64,000 nucleotides of DNA from Paragyromitra xinjiangensis. Taxonomy: Eukaryota; Ascomycota; Pezizomycetes; Pezizales; Discinaceae. Below, one piece after another: positions 11,409 to 23,731 of this stretch. The notes beneath the pieces are model-generated. The model ran no database searches. It was not told the DNA's origin and saw only the letters and a program-made list of their open reading frames with translations. Position numbers and translations under genes: made by a program. Position 1 is the first letter of the stretch. Every line of letters begins with the position of its first letter. The stretch lies in NCBI GenBank assembly GCA_038503065.1, contig JBCAMK010000002.1, forward strand, positions 1,612,001 through 1,676,000. The letters are read 5' to 3'.

Positions 11409-14178
11409 ATGACAAGATCAAGCTCAAAGGACAAGGACAAGGACAGAGGTGACAAAGAGAAGGACGAGAGTGTTGAAGACGAAGGGCCTGCGTATGTCTC
11501 TTACTATCCCATAGGTTTCAAAGACTAACGCGGCAAGCTCGTAGATGTCAATCTTGTCGCAAGAAGAAAGCAAAGTGCTCAAGAGAACAGCCATGTTCCC
11601 ACTGTGCCCGCATGAGTTTGTTTTCCCTCAGGTTAAGCTCTCTTTAGGGCTGTACTGATTAGTTGTCACGCAGACATCGATTGTCAATATGATGAATCGC
11701 GTTCGCGACCGGGTGTGAAAGCTGGTGTTATTGAGTCGCTGAGCCAGCGACTTGACACACTTGAGAAGATGTTTATCGGACAGACCCTAGTAACGCGACA
11801 ACTGCTTTCTGCCATCCGGGAACTCAATCCTTCACAGACAGCTAAATCCTCTGGAAACCTCGAGCAGCTAGCAGATTGTGGGTCTTCGAAGCCACTAGAA
11901 GCTTTAAACACCGAAATCGCTGGCTTGAAAAGGGACCTTCTACAGGCGTCCCCCGCCGCGTCCGAACATGGAGCTGGTTCGTCAGGGAAAAGACAGCGTT
12001 TGAACAGCAACCATAGCAATTCCCCTCGGTCGTATCACCCCGAGCCGAGCTTTTCATCACCAGGCGGCGAGTACCACCCCAATAGCTCAAGAAACGGACG
12101 GCGATCAACAATTGTAGATTTGTTGGATTGCGAAGACTATTCACTTCCTCCTCCAGATCTTGTTGATATACTCGTACACCTTTATTTTGATATTATCCAC
12201 CCGTGGATCCCAATCTTGCATAAAACCTCGTTTCTTAGGCGCCTAGAGTCGACCGCCAAGCGACCGGAGTTGTCCACGATCCTCCACGCGATCGTCGCAG
12301 CCACGGTTCGGTTCTCGGCAGATAAGCGGCTCGAGCGAAAGGAGGTCCGAGACCGATACGTCCAGATTTCTAGACAAACTGTAATTTTGAAAAGTATGGA
12401 GATGTTTTCGGTTGAGAACCTGCAGGCACTAGTTATAATTGCCTTTAATACTGTAAGTTTTACTCTTCCCCAATTTATTGGCTTTCTATATATTATAGTT
12501 TATGGTACAAATATTTACTGTGTTTGGTATAGATTGGTTCAGGAAGAGGCCCAAAATCATGGGCTATAGTAGATTCGATGACGAGGACAGTGGAACACTT
12601 ACAATTAAGTTTTGAAGATGATGCAGAAGGGGCCGATAGTCGCTCAGCACATCGATTGATTAGCCGAATGAATTTCTTGGGTCCCTCAAAGACTTGGACT
12701 GAGGGAGAAGAACGCCGAAGAGTATTTTGGAACGTTTTTCTCCTCGATAGGTTTTGTTCAGTTGCGACTGGGTACATTCCCAATTGCAGATCAAACCATA
12801 CTTAGTCCTCTGGCCAGCTAACACATCTTCATGTCCAGATGGAACACATCCCTCACCAGTGCTGATGTGCGTCGGCGTCTCCCTTGTGAAGGAGCTATAT
12901 GGGAAGCTGAGCAACCAGTACGGACGCGCTATTTCGGCATCTCGGATAACTCTACTTCTCAGAATCTACGGCGTACGAACTCACTTAATGATCCATTCCC
13001 AACAGCATCAGGTAACCCTGAAGATTTCTATCCCGAAGAAGCCATCAATCTTGGTGGATTCGCATACTGCATTGAAGCCACCGAATTGCTCAGTCAAGTC
13101 ACAAGATTCTTTCTACAGCAAGCTGTGGACCTGAGGGTCCCTGAGGAGATACAACAATGGCTGATGCGGTTCAAAGAGTTAGATTTGAGGTTGGTAAGGT
13201 GGAAGTTGTTTCTGCCACCACAATGGCGGGAAGCAGCGGTCGTGAACGGGAGGATGGATCCTAATTTGACTTTGGCCCACATCACACATAATACCTCTGT
13301 GATATTGTTACATCAAGGGATTGCATATCCATCCATGCAATGGCAGTCATCGTCGATCAAACTTCCTTCCTCAAGTTCTGCAGATACTTGTTTGTCTGCA
13401 GCTATCGAGATCACAACTATCACGCAACAGTATCTAATTCATAACACTGGGTTAACAAATCCCCAGTTTGCGTTTTGTCTTTTTGTCTCCGGTCGAGTGT
13501 TACTTGGTTCGTTAGCTCTCTCTCCCTATCTTCTAGCCTTAATATAAGCCTAACATAGCCCAATTACTCGTAGCACATGCTGCCTTCTACAACACCCCGC
13601 TTCGCCCTGAATTCGTCACCCTAGTCAAAGCCCTCTTTGATATCTCCAAACGTTGGCGCGGCCTCTACCTAGATCACGAAAACGCCTACAACCTCCCCGC
13701 GGGCTTTGCCCAACGTCTACTCCAAGCCCAAGCCCAAAGCGACCCAAAAAGCAATTCCTTCAACCCCTCCAACAATGTCGGTGGTGGGCCATCATCAGTC
13801 GACATTTCTAAACCTGCCTACTCGGACCATTTCGACTCTGATGAGTTTCTGCAGATGGCCGGCAAACCCCCTAGCGCCAACGGCAGGAACGGAGGACATG
13901 GAGAGCCCGAGCCCCTGGAACTAGCTAGCCCACCAATGCCATTGTCTTTTCAAGCCTCGGTGAACTATGTTGGTGTAGGACATGGCTTTGAGAATCCAGG
14001 GAGTCATGAGCCGCAGCATTTTGATAATGGATATAATGCTGAGATTGGTGGCCACCATGAGGGTAGTATGTTTACGGTTGAGCAGTTGGCGGAGTTTTCT
14101 AGTTTGTTTGCGGATCCACAATTTTCGGAGTTTGATCGGGTTCTTACGTATGGGGGCGGAGATGTTAATGGGATGTGA
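11409..14178 (+). CDS. Zn2Cys6 transcription factor with fungal_trans domain
   Basis: Nuclear DNA-binding regulator. The zinc cluster is complete: CQSC, then C six residues on, then PCSHC and a final C in NIDC, giving C-x2-C-x6-C-x5-C-x2-C-x6-C at about residues 24-50. A linker/dimerisation helix follows (ESLSQRLDTLEKMF). A fungal-specific regulatory domain starts near residue 190 (YFDIIHPWIPILHKTSF) and includes RRRVFWNVFLLDRFCSVATG. Preferred exons: 11409-11469, 11538-11615, 11674-12452, 12533-12771, 12839-13506, 13574-14178; these keep frame and give 809 residues. The first intron is doubtful. A canonical GTATGT donor at 11492 with a CTAAC branch would be out of frame by one base, so I used a weak GTGTTG donor at 11470. 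The gene converges on a GH88 gene 264 bp away, so a role in controlling polysaccharide use is plausible but is inferred only. Confidence 0.85.
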
Positions 14179-14442
14179 TGAAAGCGTGGCTGGGGCTTAG
14201 GTGTTAGGAAAAGTTTTGGACGCTATTGCGAGTTTTATCTGGGAAGGGTTAAGGATGGGCAAAAGTAATACCGGTACTATTGTTACAACACTTACTGTCG
14301 CTTCATATTTATTTGTTAACTTCATCTTCGTCTCAGCTCTGTCTTAAATTAAAAAGGGGGAATTTACGGATTAGGTATGTGCCTTAATGAAACAAAAACA
14401 AGCTAAAAAAATGTATAATACATTGTTCCTCCTCTGGCGCTC

Positions 14443-15998
14443 TTACTCTATAAGGCCCAATTGCAGCAACTTATTTCCGACCTGCAGCAGGAAGTAGTCT
14501 GCATAGACCAAACCGTGGTCTGCCCACCGTCTGGGAGCATACTCGTAATTATTGATGGTGGCGTTCTTCAAAATCGAATCAAAGCCACCCATGTCGATCT
14601 TACCATTCTGTAAGAACTTGGCATGGGGAGAAAGTGACATCTTTAGAACAGAGTTAATGATTTTCTTCGCAGCGTAGAGCCACTCAGCGCCTTCAAGCGG
14701 ACCTGAACAATGTTTGTAGATCTCAAGTAGGCCGGAGATAAAGATCATAGCAGCAGATGTATCGCGATAAGTCGGGCGGGGTGCATCGAAATCCCTAGCT
14801 ATAAGGTCAGTACTTAGCCAACCAAGAGATCGAAAAGTCTTACTAACCAATGAGGAACACCATCAGCTGGTAACCGAGATAAGAAATATCGGGCCAACTT
14901 TTTTGAAGCGTCGAGAAACTCCCTGCGTTTCGTCCATCCGTAAACTTGAGCAAATCCAAGAACACCCCACGCTTGGCCTCGGCTCCAGGTACTGTCATCC
15001 CAGTACCCTTGATTAGTGAACTTTTCCTTCACTTTCCCGTTGTATTGGTCGAAGTTAACGACATGAACTGTGGACCAGTCTTCTCGAACGTGGTGTTTTA
15101 AGGTTGTCAAGGCATGTTGGGTCGCGACGTTCGACATCCAAATATCGCCAGTTTTGGAGGCAACATAAAAGAGCAGGTCAAGATCTTTCTTATCAGCGTT
15201 GGATTCGATGGCTGGGTGTGAAAAAAAATCACAAGGAGAGGGTGTGTGGGAGCTTACTCAACATGTTATCAATGATAACTAGGAAGTCTTTTGACGGGTC
15301 CTCGAACTTATACCGTTTGGTCCTACACACATCCCAGCTTCTAATAGCTCCCACTCTCTCATCATATCTACTCGCCAGATTCTCTGCTGCAGTTATCAGA
15401 GTCTGAAAACTCCTATCATTCCCCGTCAACTCATAGTCCTTCTGGAACGACGGTTGGATCATGAATCCAAGATCATGCGTATCCGTCCTCTTTGCCTGGG
15501 CATGCAAATTCTCAGACCACCAACGACTCGCATATAAGAGCTTCGCTTTATTGAGCTTTTGGACTGGAAAGGAGTCGGGATAAAGCTCAGCCCTTTCAAG
15601 GAGGAGATATAAACTTCCAGGGAAGAACCCAGACGTCCAAAAGTCGATACCAGTGTTTATGTAGGCTGTACCATTTGGTGGTTGGGTGTATTCAGGAGCT
15701 GATTCTGGCGGAAAATTCTGCAGTGTTTAAATATGAGTAAAAGTAGGCCAAACAGAGGTGCCAATCGTACCTGCCATAAAGCATCTGAAGCTATGCCCCA
15801 GATTTTAGCGACTACATTTTCTGAGAATAACTCAGGCAAGAAGTCTTCTTGGTCTTGTGTCCAGAATGGTGAATGGTCTGCTTCATTTAAGGCAGCATCA
15901 GAACGAAAAGAACCTTTTCGACTTTTCGACTTTTCGTCTCCAGCAGCAATACTAGATGGGGGTGTCTCGGAAAGTTGAGATAAACTTGTCTCCATCAT
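14443..15998 (-). CDS. Glycoside hydrolase family 88 (unsaturated glucuronyl hydrolase)
   Basis: Family members hydrolyse the unsaturated uronic acid left at the end of oligosaccharides after polysaccharide lyase action, using water addition to the double bond. Exons on minus: 15998-15771, 15717-15258, 15211-14848, 14794-14443; all junction phases agree and give 467 residues, somewhat longer than many members because of a low-complexity N-terminus. Family features in order: TGIDFWTSGFFPGSLY, THDLGFMIQPSF (holds a conserved Asp), DLDLLFYVASKTGD, WDDSTWSRGQAWG (holds the second conserved Asp), DTSAAMIFISGLLE and the C-terminal DHGLVYADYFLLQ. No clear signal peptide is seen, which suits an intracellular enzyme. 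The frame stays open upstream of the chosen Met, so a different first exon is possible. It is convergent with a Zn2Cys6 regulator. Confidence 0.88.
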
Positions 15999-18900
15999 TG
16001 TTGAGACAGGTGAATGGGGTGACTGAAGAGGTGACTGAAGAGGCGATTGGATGTCGACTGTTTCTCGATATGGTATGTTAGTTAACCTACAATTATTGCA
16101 GAAGCAAACTTCGAAATAGGGTTATAGTAAGTACGTACTTGAATCACGCGCCCGCCCTTCAGATACCGCCTATTATCGAAGTTATTGCGTTAATAATAAA
16201 CTCCAGTATGATGGTAGGATCTGCGAGATACACACCTGCTCGTTGGATATACACATTTCGACTGTCTCAACAAATGGCATCTTTCCCAGCACAGCTTTCG
16301 AATCCCTTTTTAATTCTCTACTCATCTTTTTTCTTTCCTCTATAACTTCTTTTCAAGATCTTTATGGTGCTTCAAGGTCGGAGCGGAAGAAATATGCGGG
16401 TTCAGTTATAAGCATTAATATTTTCCAACGAAGACCGCACCGGAAACCCAAACAAGCACACGAATCATAAGACCTTCGGTAACTACCTGCCTAATACCGG
16501 GAAATAAGAAAGGAACGCTTTAACACCTTTTCTTACTAGTGGATGGCATCCTGTCTTCTCCCCCTCGAGAGTCTGAACTGTCCGGGGGATCCTCCGGGTC
16601 ACCTCCGGCCGCTTATGTAAGCAAAGTTGGGATTAACGCTGACCCCCTCATCTCACAGATATCTGCTTCCCTGCTAGAATATACACTACGAAGACAATCG
16701 ATCAATTTAAAGTAAGTCTCTTACCAATGGCCGGGATGTGAGTTTATCCCATTAGCTTCCGCAATCGATGAGGTGGAGGAAGGTTATGTCTGAGGTAGCT
16801 TTAGGAAGTCGCCGAGCGAAACTAGCCGTCCCTAGATTCCCCAATTCATAGGAAGTCTAAGCTTTACAACCTAGTATAAAGCTACCAATATTGTTACCCC
16901 CACGGTAATGGGATGTTCCCGCAATTTGTAGTGGCACAAGCATCCAGCTACAACAACGATACGTAGGTATTGAGTGGATATTGTTTCACCATCACCTCCC
17001 ACAGGCCAGCTAATTCATACCAGCGCACAGCCAAACAATTTCACTGGCCCCCCGGCCATTTCTCACTAAAGCGGGAGAATAAAGAGGGGATTTAGCTGAC
17101 GAGTGATGTTCTGTGACCAAGACTTTTTGGTTATTTTAACTCTGAAACACAGCCTTTATTCCATGTTCCTACTCGGATAATGCTGAAGCTCACGTGGAAT
17201 AATCAACTAGGTTTATTTATGCCAGATCTTATGTAAGGTAGGGATGAGATGCCCGAGATTGCCTCATCTTAACTACTTTTATGCTTAGATGAGTCTAAAA
17301 TTACCCCTCAAATTCCCGCACTAGGGTGGGGGTTTTGGTGGATAGCCCACCTCAAGGCAAGAAATTTGCATGTGGTAACATACGTATGATTCTTCGAATA
17401 GTAGCGGGGGGTGGAGGGGGGGAAACATGACATACAATCATTAATTTCCGTCGACCAGCCATGTCGACTGCCCCCCACTCCAATGAGCCGAGGCTGAATT
17501 TTCCTGGCTGAGCCGATCTATATGCAGCCAATAAGGCTTCATTGTTTCAAAGAAGGTAGCGTATAACTTTCATCATGTTGATCATAACCAACGTTGCCGG
17601 AAACCCGGCCCGTTGAATACTCCTCTCCCAGAGAGCTTAGGTAATTGATATAAAAATCCAGCAAAAGGACTGGTTAATAGGATGATTCTGAATGAACCTC
17701 CGGATTCTAGAACGGTCCAGGTGATTTCTAGTCTTTGCCAAGATTCAACTACTAGTGGCCTTCGCTAGTATACCTCAATTGCTTGAACACTTGAGACCCA
17801 AATATACGCAAGAGCTTGGGAAGCAAGAAGGAAAAGCTCGAATCATAGGTATTCCCATGACTATAGTGCAAGTCTCGCTCCCTGTAAACAACCTTGCAAT
17901 ATTACCCTCATTTATAACGCGCAACATATATCGTACCCTCTCAAGTTTATGCTTTTCGAAATTACCAACATCCCAACATCTAAAGTTTTGAATCTGCAAG
18001 ATATAGATATCCTTCATCGTTCCTTCAAGTATACAGCGGAGCTGCGGACCTAGATCTCCCGTTGTCCGGCCGGCCGGTGGTCAGAAATGTATGGGGATCG
18101 TAGTTTTATCCACGAGGAATAAGACTCCGCTTTTAAGAAACCACCTCCTGATAGATTTCCAACTGGTTAAAACCTCCGTCATTCTGTTTTGATAAACATT
18201 TATGCGATGCATGCAGTTTTTTTTCTCAGGCAGCAAGAGGTCTATCAATACCCACCCTGAGGTTTCAGCAAGAGTTTGAGAGAGCCAACAGTTGATCATT
18301 CCGGTCACTTGAACTTAAATCAGGGAACAATCCCGCTTTAAACCTTGTCTTCTGAACCTCTCATTGGTCGAATTTGCATACACAACTTCATTTCAAATCA
18401 TTTGTTCTGACGTGTCATGCGTTGATGGCAGCGGGGAGCTGTCGGGGTGTAATCGGATATGAACTGCCTTACTCACATCATCTTTGGGCTACTCCGCAAG
18501 ACATATCATGAAGTTGATGAACATCTAAGCGAAGAGATTGAAAACCAATTATAGAGGCTAGTTTCATCCGGTTCATGCGGTTCGCATGAACGGGTAATAT
18601 AGATTCATAATGCGTTGCCGCGGGTTCTGTAAGATATTTCGGTCGAATGGCAACTATGAGATCCTAGTAGACATGTGAATGGCATATGAAATCATTAATA
18701 GAACTTTCCGCAAATGCTCGATGCCTGCTATCCTCAATTGTGAAGACAGGCTCCCCCACACGTCTAATGGTTCGATCCTCTCCTGATCATAAAACATCAC
18801 TCGCCTGTTAATTGTGAGCACTGTTGAAAACGGGCTTCCTAATCGAGGATCGATAGGAGACCTAGTGGAGACTCTAGTAGAGGCTCTAGAGAACGAGGTC

Positions 18901-19207
18901 GGAAGTTCCGGAACCTGTGAAGAAATTTTCTTGTATATTAGCTGCGTGTGCAGCCTATAAATTCGGGGTCAGTACCTCAGTAGGAGGCACATCAATCAAG
19001 TCTTCTTTCACCTCTCGATCTCTAAAAACTACAAGCACATTTGATTTAGGGAAACTTCTCCTCAAACACATCCTCATTACTTCCTACTCATATCACTCAC
19101 TCCAAAACGTTTAGTCTCCACCCCTTTATGCCAAATAATTCCCAATAAATCCCATCCGATATCAAGCGTCAAAACACACCAACGCCCAAAAACAAGGCAA
19201 ACCCTTC
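15999..19207. other. Intergenic stretch, no gene seen
   Basis: No coding frame with recognisable motifs. The proximal part (15999-16700) should contain the promoter of the GH88 gene and includes clustered CCG/CGG triplets. Other features are a 9 bp arm hairpin (18571-18591), a GGCCGGCC site at 18068-18075 and short G-rich runs near 17405-17425. Confidence 0.5.
16583..16608. promoter_or_regulatory. CGG-N8-CCG palindrome plus repeated CCTCCGG
   Basis: Positions 16583-16596 read CGG, eight bases, CCG, the inverted-triplet layout that binuclear zinc-cluster dimers bind. The heptamer CCTCCGG occurs at 16591-16597 and again at 16602-16608. The cluster is about 585 bp upstream of the GH88 start codon, on the promoter side. 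A Zn2Cys6 regulator is encoded on the far side of the GH88 gene, so self-contained regulation is possible. The link is inference. Confidence 0.35.
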
Positions 19208-22031
19208 TCAATAAAGCTCCATCCCATGCACCAAAAACCCCCCATCTCCCACTACCACCTCTCTTCCATACACATCCTCATCCTCCCCTTCCGTATCAGT
19301 ATCCACCACATAATCCCAAAACGTAAAATCGCCCAACTCAACCCCTCTCACCCACTCCTCCATAACCTCTCCCATTTTCTTCAGCACCAAATTCCCCTCC
19401 AGCTTCTCCCGCGCTACATCTAAATCCATCGCCAATTTCGTCACACTATTATGTGCCGCATCCGGCCCAACTGGATGCCCCATTGGCCGTGGAACCCCCT
19501 TCATCTCTTCATCAAGCTGCTCAAAAAGCCGCATAATAAAACACAGCACTGGCAGCAAGTTCAACGCCGCATAAGGCACCTCCCCAGTGACATCTTTAAC
19601 CAGCGCCTTCCTAAGCGCAAAGAGGAACTCATCATCCGTCATATCCGGCGCAGCCGTCATAACTTCCGACTCCGTAGATACTATCCCAGCTTTCTTCATC
19701 ACGTTGATAAGTTCCTGCTCTTCCTGTTTCGCCTTCGAAGCGGCATTCGAGGAGGGGAGGGACGGGATCTTCTCTTTTGGCAGTTTCTCCGGGATCCAGT
19801 CAGCTTCCTGAAGATAGCGGAGGAGGCTTTTATCATGGAAGCAGCGAACTTCCGCCCGACGGTACATATTCATACGTTCGCCGCTGTCGAATACATTCCC
19901 GCCACGGTTCATGCGCTTTTTAAGAGGGTTTGCTAGAACCTGCGCTTTGACCCCCGCTGCGACCATCCATGACTGAAAGAAGTCGCCTTTCCGGGCAGGC
20001 CGTTTACTCCCGCGGAAGACCTGAGACTCGAAAACGCCGAGAAGGCCCTCGAAGAAACTAAGTTTGCCGCCGGGGAGGTGGCCATTTGCGAGGAGCATAT
20101 TGTAGAGATGGAACATACATAGTGGAGCGCCAGACTTATCCCAGGCAGTGATGCCGAATTCGAAAACGAAGTTGAGAGCCTCTGCTAGTCCTGTACCGCA
20201 AAGCCAAGGGTTGAAACGCCACAATCCGTTTCGATCAATATATTCAAACCGTGAGACAGGGGCGCCTTGTGCACGGGAGAGCATGCTGTCACCAAGGACG
20301 AGTTGGATCTCTATAACGGTCTTTGGGATCTCCTCTAGTGGATATTCGTGACGTCGGGGATCATGGCGATGTTTTCGATCTGCTTCGTATTCACTGATTA
20401 GTCCGTTGGCGCCGCTCACGAACTTTTTATGGAATGACTCGATTTCGTCGTAGACCCTACTCCAGGATGTCTCTGGGCCGATGGATCCTGATATCACGTC
20501 GAATGTCCAGCCTTTGAATGCGGTCATTGAGTCTAGCATTATTTGTGTCTGGAATACAAGATGGGGTTTAATGAGTTTGACGAGAGGGCTGTCTTTGCGC
20601 TTCATTGCTAGTGTTGTGATCTCGCTCACGAATTCGACAGGTCCCCAAAGCATGCGTCGGGATTTCCGGCCCATGTTTTCTATGCTCCAGTCCCAGGTAT
20701 CGAGGTTCACGCCGGAGCCTAGGGGGATTCCGGTAAGGATTGTAGATGCGTAGGAGTTCACGCTATCATATAACCAAAGCATGGAGTAGTCTGAGCGCCA
20801 CTCTCTGCGTTTTTTCAAGCTGAGCTGGGATAGTTTGACGTTTGGATCCCATTTCAGGGAAGCAAAAGCACGCGAGGGTTTGCCGGTACGGTTCGTCCGG
20901 TAGTCGGTGATGAAGTTGACGAGGTCGTCGTGAGCGTACACGGAGAAATATTCGCGGAAGTCTAGTGTGGTAGTTTCCATATCCCCCAACGGTCCTGCAG
21001 TTACAATCTTAAGCTTCCCAGCAGCGGAGTCTAGGTCGCCCCGGCACAAGGTATACAGTATTGTCTCGAAGTTGTTAAGTTGAGGGAAGTCGGCTGCAGC
21101 ATCGTACTGGAGTTGCTTAACCCGTGCAACTGCTACATTGCTGAGAGCTCCTGCGATAGCAGCATGTAGTTGCTCGTTGGCAACTTGTTTCCATAGATCT
21201 GACGCATATCTTATCATGAGATCAGTAGAAGCACCCAATATGTGGGGCCCGGGAGTTGCACCTCCGCAGCTTCATCATGTCCTGAAGAAAGCAGAACGCG
21301 GCAAATACAGCCTCTGTTTCGCTTCCTGGGTCATCCTTGATTTTGAAGTCCTCCAACGACCAATCCTGAAGTTTGGGTATTGGAGTTGTAAGCTTCTTTT
21401 TTCCTTTACCTTTTTTTCCCTTTCTTTGAACTCTTTGTCGTGATGCGCTATCGACCTTCTCTGCAATACCCCCAGTTTCTTCATCTTGAGACAGTTCATC
21501 GATCTCTAGCCCTTCAAAACGGTTTGCAAATGATTCATCCGCTTCATCGCGTTGGTCCTTAGGTCGTGACTCTCGTTCTTCCGCCTGCCGTTTCTCCCAC
21601 TCCTTTCCCCCGAGAGTCTCATAGGCAGTTTCCAAGGCATTGATGAACGCCTTGTGAGCTTCGTTAGATCTCTTAACATCTTCATCGGGATCCGACGCAT
21701 ATGTGCTATGCCAGAAGTGATACGCGGCGGTACGCGCACGGATCACAGAGCTGAAGAGAGCGTGGATTGTAGCTGGGATAAGCCTCGTAGAAGACGAGAT
21801 CAGCTCGGAATACGACACGAGGGAGGCTATTGTGATTTCTGGGCTAGTGATTTTCCCAGCTTGTGGTTTCAGATTGTCGGGTTTCTTCTGCGTTGGAGAA
21901 CTGGAAGGAGCCCCAGAAGACAGCTTTCGTTTCTGGGAGATGTTTGACGCGGTTGTAACAATCCATCGGATCAGCTGGTTCGTGTTTCGCTTGTATTCCA
22001 GGTACGAGTTACGGCTCGGCGGCGACGACAT
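19208..22031 (-). CDS. DUF6604 domain protein
   Basis: Large protein of a fungal family without assigned function. Exons on minus are 22031-21262 and 21209-19208, with a 52 bp intron; phases match and give 923 residues. The N-terminus (MSSPPSRNSYLEYKRNTNQL) and the region to about residue 260 fit what I recall of the DUF6604 region. It contains an acidic then strongly basic stretch (RKGKKGKGKKK near residue 213). The second exon is a long, mostly helical sequence with no catalytic motif I recognise. No signal peptide or membrane segment is visible, so it is probably cytosolic or nuclear. It is followed in tandem upstream by a membrane protein gene 640 bp away. Family call is from memory of the N-terminal pattern. 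Confidence 0.75.
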
Positions 22032-22670
22032 CTTCGTTCGCCGTCAGAAGGATGGTAGCAACTCTGGGTATAATGTTTTTCGATACCCAAGAAACGCAGA
22101 ACTTGGGATGACATCAATGGTGTGTTGGCTTAGCTAGCGTCTATGGCTGGAGAATCACAGCCAATCATACTCTCTTCAGCTATAGACTCAACCCTCACCC
22201 TCTTGTCTATTAGCTTTTAACCGAAGTATCCTAATTATAAAATTTGTAGTCAGCAGTATTCCATGTCTTGGCGCACTGACTATCACTCGACCTAAACTTC
22301 TCACCACTTGTTCAAATTCCATACCCAAATAACTTCATCCCTCACAAACAGCCAAGGAAACGGTGTTATTTCGGGCCATTTCAGGAAAGAATGAGGTCGT
22401 TACATTCAATAGTAGGCAATACCGAAGATTCCACATGAAAGCCAAAAAGAAAATCAAGTGAGATAAATACCACATCACTCAAAACACCCGTCTAAACCAC
22501 ACCAAACTCCCCAAAACTGCCCCAACGCTATGCCAAATACCATCATAAAGTCATAAAAGTCATAAAAGTTACAAAAGAAAACACGTGTATAAAACAAAAC
22601 AAAACAAACCAGAAAAGAGATTGGCTTTATCAAGACCTACGATGGCTTCCTGAACTCTTGATCCTCCCTA
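22032..22670. other. Intergenic between two minus-strand genes
   Basis: Promoter side of the DUF6604 gene and 3' side of the membrane protein gene. It contains a short tandem array of a CATAAAAGT-like unit at about 22545-22576 and an A-rich run of ACAAA units around 22590-22610. No gene seen. Confidence 0.5.
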
Positions 22671-23731
22671 CTAATGCTTCGATCCCTCCTCTGAATCTCT
22701 GATGTTCTTCGACAAGTCGGAATTTGTGGATACCGACTCTCGTTGCTTGAATAAGATCCAGACTATCCCAGCAAATGCGCAGGTTAAAGTAACTGTATCA
22801 ACACATTCCCCAGAGAGATCGCTCCACATCGAATACTGGAGCTTCGACCTTGAAAAGTCACCATGCAATAGCATTCCACAAACTATGGCTCCATAGAGAC
22901 CTTGGACAATGACAGCTGGCGATATCATATATAGGGTAATGCGGACATCCTATTTAGGCACAAAACTAAGTTAGCTCACATGATTCAACACATACCCAAC
23001 TAACGGGAGATAGGACGTACAGGCTTGATGGCTTTTTGGTTATTTAAGTGCTTCAAAAGATATACCGAGAAACCCAGGAAGTAAAGACCGATCGCCAGAA
23101 TTAGGCTATTATAGACTATCATAACCCTATTCCAGTAGAGTTCGATTCGACTTACACTGCCGGATGAGGTAGCCTTGCCATTAATAATGTCCATCATGCC
23201 TGCGCCGAACTGAAAGTTGAAGCTGATAATGATCGCAGAGAGAGTGAACATGACAATGACGAGAAAGTAATTCAGGTACATAACCAATCGCATATGGCTT
23301 GAAACCTCACCCGAAACAAGAGCTCGAAAGCGATCATGTAAAATAGCAAATATAGAACCGATCAAAGCCGTCTTTGCAGGATAGTAGAAGAATGCATAAG
23401 CTCCTCTAAACATTTGGTAGCTCAGCCCAACATGTGCATCGGCGAGAAATAACGACCCGGAGGTGATGGAGAGTATTATTGCTATTCCGATAAAGAGTAG
23501 AGAGGAGAAGAGAAAATAAAACGTTGGGCTTTGACACCTCCCGTTGAACCTCCTCGATCTCCAGGCTGCGGCCAGAAGGATCATCACACAGGCGAAGAAA
23601 ACGCAGTTAATAGCAAGTGCGATTTCGATCCAGTAAAATGGCGCCTGGTTATAGTCGCGGATTGGGTAGGTGATTCCCGGAAAGCTATCACTAGAATCTC
23701 CTCCTCCTCCACTACTCCATCTTGGTGCCAT
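22671..23731 (-). CDS. Seven-transmembrane protein, uncharacterised
   Basis: Exons on minus are 23731-23021 and 22949-22671; the 71 bp intron is in phase 0 and the product has 329 residues. Seven hydrophobic helices can be picked out, in order: IEIALAINCVFFACVMILL, FYFLFSSLLFIGIAIILSI, the FFYYPAKTALIGSIFAIL helix, YLNYFLVIVMFTLSAIIIS, YNSLILAIGLYFLGFSVYLL, then in the second exon ISPAVIVQGLYGAIVCGML and VTLTCAFAGIVWILF. A short Gly/Ser-rich N-terminus precedes the first helix, and the polar C-terminus is about 25 residues. The layout resembles the many fungal seven-helix membrane proteins with receptor-like topology, but I see no motif assigning a ligand or partner. It lies tandem with and upstream of the DUF6604 gene. 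Confidence 0.8.

Noticed and set aside
18571..18591. Short perfect hairpin considered as a terminator or tRNA arm
   Set aside because: Only 9 bp arms, no cloverleaf neighbours and no adjacent gene end.
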